A stretch of DNA of 52,928 bases from positions 1,159,649 to 1,212,576 of the forward strand of contig NW_019091375.1 in the NCBI RefSeq assembly GCF_001949145.1, read 5' to 3'. Within the stretch, counting starts at the first letter, position 1. Every line of letters begins with the position of its first letter. Source of the stretch: Acanthaster planci (Eukaryota; Echinodermata; Asteroidea; Valvatida; Acanthasteridae). Below the pieces are notes generated by a model. The model was not told the origin of the DNA and did not search any database. It worked only from the letters and a program-made list of their open reading frames with translations. Shown piece by piece: positions 11,336 to 20,500 of this stretch. A program made the translations under genes and the position numbers.

Positions 11336-11502
11336 CCCAAAATTTTGTAAGTGCTCCATTCCCTTGGCGACATTCAGGGCAAATCTGACCAGCTGTTCTG
11401 AGGACAAGGCATCTTCATCTGAGTCTGACTGTGACCGAGCTGTCCGTAGGTAGCTGCGAAGATCACCGTGTGGAAGATACTCCAAGGCAACGTACAATAC
11501 AT
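11336..11502 (-). CDS. Gene C kinase hinge exon
   Basis: 167 nt. [17 protein letters not shown] (hinge and helix D), then an acidic kinase-insert-like [12 protein letters not shown] and VAKGMEHLQNFG (helix E). Nearly identical to gene D 38775-38941. Confidence 0.9.
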
Positions 11503-11614
11503 CTGATCACAAAAATCACAAAACATGGATCAGGTTCACTGTGTCTGCAGAATCACGGGAGTACAACGATTTCTTCATCTTTGTTTTACTGCTGTAGCAT
11601 GTGTTTCTTAATAC

Positions 11615-11725
11615 CTTGATGCTGGCACGCGCCCAAAAGAGAAACGACATTTGGATGGTGACCAATAGAAGTCATTGTTCGTAATTCGTCCAGGAAGTCC
11701 TCTATCTCGGTGGTTGACGCGTTAC
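11615..11725 (-). CDS. Gene C helix-C exon
   Basis: 111 nt. It encodes STTEIEDFLDELRTMTSIG then HHPNVVSLLGACQHQ. The helix-C Glu that pairs with the beta-3 Lys is retained in DEL, while its partner is Arg. Same length and phase as gene D 38456-38566. Confidence 0.85.
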
Positions 11726-11827
11726 CTGTATTGAGGGAGAATATATTTAAAAATAAGGGAACATTGTGACTTACTCAACGTATAATTAAACGATACAAAA
11801 ATGTTTGCGAAGGTAGGCTGGGGTAAC

Positions 11828-12335
11828 CTTTGAGCCTCCTGATTGCAGACTTGGTCCTCTCTCCGTCAATTCTCACAGATCCTGATCGCACCTCACCAAA
11901 GTTTCCTCTGCCGAGTATTCGATCATCAACGGTGAGGTCGCTCCATGGAATCTTCCATCCCTCAGCCCATGAGGGTAGATTGTCTTCCTCCCTGAAGATC
12001 ACTCGTGGTTCCTCGCACGGTAAAACGTTGTCATCATCATAGTCGCGCCTATCAACGTGAGAACAAATCTTGCCTGCGTACTTGTGTTTAGCTTGAGATG
12101 AAATTCTCTCTTCGTATTGATGTGTAGTCACTAATTTGTTGTCGTCCTCAGACGTTGTTGGTGCATTATGCTGCGGCAGTGCATTGTCATCATCCTGCTG
12201 TTCATCACACCTCGGCGAAATTTTGTCCTCGTACTTATGTTCAACGTCTGATGAAATTCTGCCCTCGTAGTTGTGTAGAGCTTGAACTGAAATTCTTTCA
12301 TCGGATGGACGAGGGTCCTCGTATGAGGTAACATG
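11828..12335 (-). CDS. Gene C juxtamembrane and Gly-loop exon with internal repeat
   Basis: 508 nt against 262 in gene D, with the same phases (0 in, 1 out). The excess is a Tyr-rich, acidic juxtamembrane region made of two copies of a module 51 residues apart: HNYEGRISS ... HKYEDKISP at 12275-12174 and HQYEERISS ... HKYAGKICS at 12122-12018, each ending in DDDN(A/V)LP. Then WAEGWKIPWSDLTV, the Gly loop LGRGNFGEV and AIRRLKG, where the Lys of AIK is Arg. Confidence 0.85.
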
Positions 12336-12808
12336 CTGATAACAAAAGACATCCGACTTAGACACGAATAAGTACTTCACCTCCCATTGATAAAAAAAAA
12401 TTACCTGCATCTAATACTCTTCTCTCCACTTAATATCAGACAGCTTTTAGGGAATTCCTAATACAAACCTATTAGGCTTAGGGAATCTAGACACCTTTCG
12501 TGTTCCAAACATTGTTTTTGTGCAAGGTGCTTAAATAGTTGATCGGCTAAGGATAATGAAAAAAGAGATTTTGTTTACATCACTTTGAAAAAAATTAGAA
12601 CTGATATTGATGTTATGGTGAAATTATTTTGTTTGTAATGAAAAAGACCAATCTCTTTCATTTTGAGGATAGTTTCAGACACCTGGACAAATTTCACCGT
12701 CATGTTTTTAATAAACAACTCCGCTGAAAACATTAAACCATTCTCGTTCTTTCTCCACGACGTTAAAAGTCTCCATTGCTGAAAAAGATTCACTACTGCA
12801 AGGCTCAC

Positions 12809-12978
12809 CATGTCAACAGGTGGCTGTGTGAGTCTACAGCTCTGTACAATCTGTGCTGCCCTGTGCTTCCTCCATCGCACAGCAAGAATCACAATCAACA
12901 CGACTGCAAGCGTACTAATTGCACCAATCGCTGCAGCTGTTGCCACCAGTCGACCTACTCCGCTCTCCTCTGTATCAG
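12809..12978 (-). CDS. Gene C transmembrane exon
   Basis: 170 nt. DTEESGVGRLVATAAA leads into a hydrophobic stretch (IGAISTLAVVLIVILAV), followed by basic RWRKHR. Acceptor GTATCAG, donor ATG/GTGAGC. Phase fits both neighbouring exons and matches the gene D TM exon. Confidence 0.8.
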
Positions 12979-13492
12979 CTGATACGTTTGTACAAATGAA
13001 CAAGAAGCAAGTTAGTTTACAAGCAAAGATGATGACAGTTCTAATAATAATCATATAAATGATACTTTGTCATTTTTTGGACAAGGTTCCAACAACCTAG
13101 CTTTTGGTTTTAAAGGCCCATGTAATTATTTCATGCTTTCCTTTTGAGCACTTTTCAATTTGTGTGAAACCGCAGCAATTTTCCAAATAGCGTTAGGGTG
13201 CTGTCAACTTAAGTAGAATAGAGTGCTACAATAAAGATAGTTTTATGTTGAAATACGCTAACTTTCAATGAACTCAGTAATTTTCCTCAATTTGTGAAAC
13301 GAGAAACAATTTATTTCAGTTGACTTGAACAAAAAGGGCGCAAACCATTTTGTAAAGTTTTCTCTCAGTGGAAGGGGTTGCATGCACCACCTGTACAGTT
13401 TTCGAAGCGTTTCAAGATTCCAGCACAAAATAACCGAACTGGCAAATGACACGAAATTCGTTGTAATTTCGTTCAATATGAGCTCCTATTAC

Positions 13493-13838
13493 CTGAACAA
13501 GGCTGAAGATGCACGGTGACTGTCAAGGACTCTCCTCGGATGCTAGTCGCCTGACATTGCAGACTTTCGGTGAGGCCACTGTCCCTGGAGTTGGTGACCG
13601 TAAACCTGCTGCTTGCGTTTGTTAAGCCGCCTGTGCTGATGCCAGCCAGCTTCAAAGAGCTGAGGACTTTCTCGGAATCACCTTTAAACCAGGAGAGGGT
13701 CCACTCGTTCAACCGTATGTCACGGAGGGTGCCTTATACTATCTTCCACTGTAGGTTACACTGAAGTGTTGAAGGGCCACGACCATTTTTATTTGATATT
13801 TGAAGTTGTGAGAGTGGCAAGCAATTCGGTAGCGCCAT
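13493..13838 (-). pseudogene. Gene C Ig exon, frame-disrupted
   Basis: Acceptor CATTTCAG before 13838 and donor TCAG/GTAATAG after 13493 are intact. The 3' part encodes NEWTLSWFKGDSEK through LQCQATS to VHLQPCSG, like the Ig exons of gene D. The exon is 346 nt, one more than a multiple of three, whereas intact phase 1-1 Ig exons in the window are multiples of three. The frame of the conserved part meets TAA at 13736-13734 (minus). Either it is decayed or one base is wrong in the assembly, but the stop is an additional lesion. Confidence 0.7.
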
Positions 13839-14425
13839 CTGAAATGTCACTCAGTTTTTTGTTCACGTGTCGATTTTTTGCTCTAAAACAGGCCTATATA
13901 GCTCGGCATGTGTAACTCAGACAAACGTACAAGCAAATCTAGCTGGTTAAACTCAACTGCGCTGTGTGGATTAGTTCCTGACCTTTCGTATTCAGAACTT
14001 CGTCGATCAGGCGGTCAGAAAATGTTACCACGTTAGCACTATTTTGAAGATACATTTTCTGTTCACACACATCACCTACAGTTCTGGGAGTTTGCTTTTA
14101 AGTTTAGACCGTCCGAGCACATACACTGAGTTTCAATTTAATTTTTTGTGAATTTGGTGTATGTGAGGTCTTCAACTCAAATTTATGTTNGCGAATACAT
14201 CTTGGAATATGAAACCGGGAGCCCAATGAGATTAAACATGCAATGATTTTGAATGCAAAAGGCTAAAGCTTGGAATATGTAAAGCAGTAACTGAGGCCAT
14301 TAAGAAATTGGATCATAGTATTGGTTGTAGGAGATCCTGTGAGAGTATTTTGGAATGCATTCGCACAGTGTGTCTTTACTTTAGTTACTGTGACTTATGA
14401 AAGTATTTTCCATAATGCAGGCAAC
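13839..14425. other. Spacer between gene C and gene B (head to head)
   Basis: 587 bases separating the last recognisable gene C exon from the gene B start codon. No signal-peptide exon for gene C was found on the minus strand. One N at 14190. Presumably contains the gene B promoter, but no convincing TATA box or initiator was identified. Confidence 0.5.
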
Positions 14426-14519
14426 ATGGTCTGCTTACGACTCGAATGCACATCAGTGTTTCTCTTCATATCATTTGGATTGTTAACGGCGCAGACCAAC
14501 GTATGCCCACCAGACTCCG
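14426..14519 (+). CDS. Gene B exon 1: signal peptide
   Basis: 94 nt. MVCLRLECTSVFLFISFGLL is a leader with a hydrophobic core, followed by TAQTNVCPPDS. Donor TCCG/GTAAGA leaves phase 1 for Ig1. Confidence 0.8.
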
Positions 14520-17500
14520 GTAAGAACTGGTTAACAATTACATAAAGTAACTCCAAGCAGGAATACTCAAGGTTTAGCTTCTACAGTTCACTTGTTTATT
14601 ACGAGGATGTATCTGCGTCTCATCTTCAGCACTTAACCCTCAAAGAGCCTGGGGGGGGGACAGAATCTGCCCCATGTTGATTTTTGCTGATAGCATCTGC
14701 GGGATTAATTTTTGCATGCTGTTACTTGATGAAATCTTTTCCAATGCATTAGCCTCATTTTGACCCCAAATTTATGAAAATTGGACGTGGCGTTCTCTCT
14801 CAGTGAAGAATTTTATGAGGCAGGGTGAAGTATGATGTGACATTTACCATTGACTTTGTACACAGAAGTACATCGTACAAAGGGCAGAGTGGTTTCCCCT
14901 TGTCAGGAAGTCTCTTGCTTTGCATATTACTGTATACAGCTCATAGCATCTCTGGTTTCGTTTCCGCTCAATATACAATCCATGCAGCATCTTTGATGTG
15001 AAAAATGCAACAAAATCGTCCAACAATCGAAAGAAGATAAAAACGGTATGATGAATAATAAATGAGTCATAATTATTCAAAAACTTTATTAATTTCACAC
15101 AGATGATTAGTATGTATGCCTCTGTATGATTGCTAAATTTCATTGAAATACATCATCGTATGGCTGAGTTCTGAGGGAAGGACAGATTCCCCCCACCCCG
15201 ACTGTGACAAGGCCAAAAAAACAGCTCTTTGAGGGATAAGGCACTGATTTCAAGAAATAACTCCAATTGAAGTAGTGAAAACTCTACTTTGCAGTCACAA
15301 CCAACTGTCATGGAGCATAGTACATGATGTCTATCAGAGAACCAATAAGTATAAGTGAGGCTCTTGATAAGGAAAGAATAATGACTAACTACCAGAAGTA
15401 CAAAACCAAAAGCAACTTTACAATGCAACTCATGTAAACCACACTGTTACATGTACCGGTAAGCCCGAAAACGCTAAATGAAATTGTGATTATAAAGCCA
15501 CAAATAAAAGGTGAAAATGTCTCCCAAAATCCACCCCATGAAATCTATGATATAAGGAATGGGACGGTGAACAAAATAGATATGTTCAGCTTTCATCACA
15601 TTACGTCTAATCGAATGCCGCTTCGAGCATTTTCCTAAGTAAATAGTCAAGAGAGGGCGCTAGACCAACCTTACGCTCGTAGTTCATGTCACTGCACTGG
15701 GAAAAGTTATTTTCAGAAAATGGTTCGTCTGAATTATTTTTGTCAAAACTGTCGCCGGTTGGGGTGTTCATTGAATTTTGCGCGGAAAATTCACTGGCTG
15801 GGGGGGGGGAGGTGTTCGCCACTATTTATAACCTGTTGTTGTCTTGTACATATAGAAAACATAACACAACGTGCATTTGGATGGTTCAACAACCGCGCTT
15901 ACCTACAGCAGGGCATTTGGTACACCATTGCCTGTCCAACATTCCGTCCTGGAGAAAAACTGGATAATGTGGTATGGCGCAAAAGACCGAATGCTGAACA
16001 TCCGACGACAGTCAGTCTCATTGGCCGTGATTTCCACAATCCTAACAATAACTACGCCGATAGCGACAGATATGATTTGGGGCCCGATGTCAGCCTGCTC
16101 ATCAAAGGCGTTGAACCAGGTGACGAAGGTCAGTATATTTGCCAAGTCATACCTGCAGAGACGAGACACAGAGATGAGGAGGTAGATCTTCTTGTTGTTG
16201 GTGAGACTTTTAAATATCCACAATACTATTTTCAAAACAGTAAATTTCACTAGCTAAGGGGAGAATCAAATTTTAATTTATTTCCGTGAAAAAGTGGGAA
16301 GTAGGAAAAGGAGAGTAAAATCGAAACCCACTTTTCATTAAAATTACTGTACTTACTTTTTCATTCCATGTCAAGTCACACACTCTCCCCAGTGACACCT
16401 CTTCAATTTGCCTGATTTTAATTCTGTTGGTGCCATATGAGGTCAAATGAAAGAATCCCAAGTTTAGTGGGCCTCCTAGCTCAAACGGTTTACAAGTTAT
16501 GGACCTTCAAAGTTTGGGTTCCACGTCCACTTTTGGGATCTGGGAATTGCACACTAAATTTTGGACCATATTTGCAATTTGTGTGACATAATCTTCTTGA
16601 TGGGGTTCAGTGCAACTGGTGCAGTTTAGGAGAAGAAACTTGAATTGAGAAAGGAACATAAAAGTCTTGTACTACTAACATTTTGGGGGGTTCGTGTGTT
16701 TCAGGTGACACCTTCCCACCTAGCAGTGGAGAATCATCTACCACCAGTTTCTTGCAAGGACGCAGACAGACGCTACCGTGTCAGTGCGCGTCACATCCCA
16801 ACGCATCATCTGTAGTGTACTGGTCAATGGGAGAGGGCATCACTACAGATACAGAGATCATTGGTGCACGTTTCTCTGATGGCGCCACCCTGCAGATTCA
16901 ACATGGCGCCGATTACAGCATTGGTAGCGACGCTTCACTTACAGTCAACTCCCTGAATGATGTACATGATAACCAGCGATTCTGGTGTCATGTATTCCAG
17001 TCAAATGAGACTCTAAAAAATTGCTACACTGATGTTGAGAAAACAGGTAACGCTTATCAGGCTACAAAAATTATAGGTGTAAATCAATACGATTTACCAA
17101 AGTGATACATAACGTTATATCCTGAGTTCTTAAAACTTACAGTTGCTGCAGATGTGAGACGTCCTACTGATGATGCTCTAGAGGCTTCCGAAAAGGCATT
17201 CTACCTGCAAAAAGGACGACGGCAGGTTCTCCCTTGCACGAACTGGACACCGGGCACAGCAACCTGTGCAGTTCAGTGGCTGAAGATTGACACCACATAC
17301 CAGGCTATCCTCAATTACACCTTGTCGACCAATCGGGTGGAAGTGGTCACAGGTTACAAACTGGCCAGTAATTTCGGTCTCGATATCGCCTCAGCCAATG
17401 ATTCTCATGCTGGGAGGTACCAGTGCATCTCTGCAAATTCCAACAAGGTTGAGGAAATCCAAGTTCGTGTGACAGGTCAGTGCTTTAGGGCTCTTTGGTG

Positions 17501-20500
17501 GTTTCAAATTTTGGACAGTTCTATAACTACACTTCGTTACTGTATCTATTTTGTCGTCCAGACTTTCCTGAAAAAAGACAATAGAAAGTACACATAGACG
17601 TTCAGAAGCGCGAATTAGTGTTTCATGTGACTGAAATACAGTTGCTTTACGTTAACAGATGAACTAAAAGGCCCTTCTAGGAGATGATGAGATAAATGGA
17701 GTTTACATACCCCAAAACACTTCCCGAAAGAATGTCTTGACCATCAGTAGGGTGCTACATTATTTCAAGTCTCCACAATGTATTCATTGAGTTATTCTCT
17801 CAATTTTAGGAGACAGATTTCCACTCGATGGCGGGAGAGCTACTGCTGGTGAAGCCGTGTACTTTGAATCCGACAGAAAACTGACACTAACGTGCCCTGC
17901 CGATTTCAAAATCTCCTGGACAACCGAAGCCCTTATTATCTGGTCGTACGGAAAACCCACGGAGGAGAACACTGCTGTCATTGGCCAGCTGAGTCTACCA
18001 GATGGCACCAAGACACTGTCTGATTTGAAAGACAAAGGCTGCCTCGGCATTACCTCTGAGGGGTCCCTCATTCTGAATAATTGCTCTCAAGATGGTGACG
18101 TCAGATACTGGTGTCATGTCTTCCAATATAAAGAGGGGGTTATCAGAGCATATGTGGATTCGAGGATTAAAGGTATGCTTAAAATGTGATTACGATCACT
18201 GAAGATCAGACCCCCAATAAAATGGCGGGGAAGGAAATACTGGCTAAGATGTCCCATTTACTGGCATAGTGACGTTTCAAAAAATCTATTTCTTGAGGTG
18301 ACCTTGGAAATCATAATTGTACTATCCAGAAAATTAGCTAACATGATATTGATAGTAATGAAGGGTGATTAAACGCAGGAACCAAAAAAGTAGACCCAGA
18401 CTTCAAATTTCTCCGATATGATACAACAATACGCGTATTTCTAATGATCTTTTTCAGACACTGAAGTTTCTGACAGGAATCCTGGGTCACCCTACATTAT
18501 CCCAGTCGTTATTGGAGTTTGTGTGTTCGTCATTGCTCATGCTCTGTTGATTTTCGTGCTGGTAGTCCGGAAACGATGGAAACAGTCTGCAAAGTACAAA
18601 AGGGCGAAGCAAGGTGAGGCAGTACCATTTCAAAATCTTACGTTTAGATTGCTTTTCAAGAATAGATCGGTTTTTCTTCCCTTCTTCAATATTGAACACA
18701 TTAAAAGGTAGAAATAAAAATTCAGTACTCATCGTATGTGAAACTAGCTCATTTTGTTTAAATATACTTCGAAAATAAAGTCTGTAAAGAAAGTATCGAT
18801 AACGCGATATTGCTTTTAATTAGGCAGTTGGTTAAGATATTTGGACTGTTCTTTGACACCAGAGTCTCCAAATTATTTGATATTTGAAAACTTTTGAAAT
18901 CAACCGGACTTAACTATGTCACAAAGCAAGTACCTCTTCTTTACAGCATTATTGTAAAAGGCGGAATTAGAAAATCAATGGGCCTAGTGAGTACCTCCTC
19001 AAAGCCCTTGGGCTAATCCTGGAAATTATCATAAAATGCAGTTCCATCATCTTAGTAGAAAAAGGTAACCCTCGTAATGTACTCAGAGTTAATTAAACCA
19101 TAAGGATCTCAGTGATTTGAAATTACTTTTTTCACTGCAGAGCCCGTGAGACATTACGATGTGTCAAAGATTGCTGAAAGAATTAAAACTTTTGTGAAGA
19201 AGACATTTGGCCGAGTTCCCATTACACCCCGCACTGCTCAGACTGACGGAGACAAAGCCCCGATGGATAAGGTGTACATCCCCACAGAGATGTTCGTCAA
19301 CGTGCCGTTTGCAGATGGTTGTGTAAGATGTAAGTTACTCTCAGAATCACAACTACTCGATGATGGGATCTCAGAACTGGCCAATAGGCATGTTCTTATT
19401 AGTGGTAAATCAGGCTGTGGTAAAACTACCATCTTGGGTAGAGTGATTTACGATTGGTCTTTGGGCAGAAAGGATACATTGCTGGCTGAGAAAAAGTTAG
19501 TCTTTCTGCTACCAGCCGGGCTCTTAACTCAAACCAGAAATCTTGGCCAAGCAGTTGTTCAACACATGCTACCTTCACACCCCGCCACATTGGCAACGTT
19601 CATTAATGAGTACTGTTCAAACAATCCCAGTGACGTTGCCATATTAGTTGATGGTTGCAATGGCAAGCAGGATATAGCAACTGTAATGAGGATATCGGAA
19701 GACCAAGGTCTTCTTGAATGTCACTTGATCATGACCACAAGAAATGCAAAAATTGCTCAAGATGCGTGCAAACAATATAACATGCGCTCTATCACAATCT
19801 CTGGCTTTGCACCAGACAATGTTTGTAAGTACGTTGAAAACATTATTCATATCATACGTGATAAATCGAATAACAGAAACACAAAACAAAGAGACACAAC
19901 TATCGATATCGATGACTCACATCCAAGCACTTCGTTAGACTCTCTGCATGAAATAACAGGGGAGGAAAAGGCTGAAATCTCCCCAACGCTTCAACTTTCC
20001 CCTGATGAGTCTTACAAAAAAAGGCAGGGTGAAACTCCAACAAGGACTACAAGCGCAATACACAGTGGATCAATTATTGAAAGCTCAAGCACAGTTTCAA
20101 AAGATATGCCAAAAGCAATAAGCACGGAAAAGGACAGAATTTCACCTAATTATAATCTTGGGAAGTATTTAGAGGAGGGTATTTTACCACCTGAGGTTGT
20201 TTGTCTACCGGGTAATTTAGCGGCTCTTTGTCAATTATGTGTGTGGACGAACGGGGGCGCCTTTCACTCTGCGAATACCATGAGTGATATTTTCTACGAA
20301 TTGGTGAAATGCCTATTTGAAAGGGGTAAAGTAACAAATGGTGACAAGTCAGTGAAAAACAACGAGTCAATGGGAAGAAAAGAGGACGAGGAAGCTTCCA
20401 TTGGCATTGGATCTCGTCTTGAAACTCTGACAAAAAGGCAGCTTCACATAGTAACAGAACTTGGCAAGGTGGTTCAATCTAAGATCGCTGAACACTATGA

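Larger units (their letters stand above)
9371..13838 (-). pseudogene. Gene C: Ig-RTK paralogue, probable pseudokinase or decaying gene
   Basis: Exons in transcript order (minus): Ig 13838-13493 (damaged), TM 12978-12809, juxtamembrane and Gly loop 12335-11828, then 11725-11615, 11502-11336, 11236-11123, 10714-10644, 10452-10412, 10216-10120, 9822-9717 and 9442-9371. From the 111-nt exon onward every length matches gene D exactly (111, 167, 114, 71, 41, 97, 106, 72 nt) and all splice sites are intact. [17 protein letters not shown] and DFGLSRG are present, but the beta-3 AIK lysine is Arg (AIRRLK, codon AGG at 11838-11840), which normally abolishes or strongly reduces catalysis. The Ig exon has a frame disruption and an in-frame TAA, and no signal-peptide or other Ig exon was found before gene B starts at 14426. 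It may be a pseudogene, or a pseudokinase expressed from an unseen 5' exon. Confidence 0.8.

Noticed and set aside
11830-12042. Plus-strand ORF over the gene C juxtamembrane exon
   Set aside because: Antisense of a kinase exon whose splice sites and motifs are clear on the minus strand.
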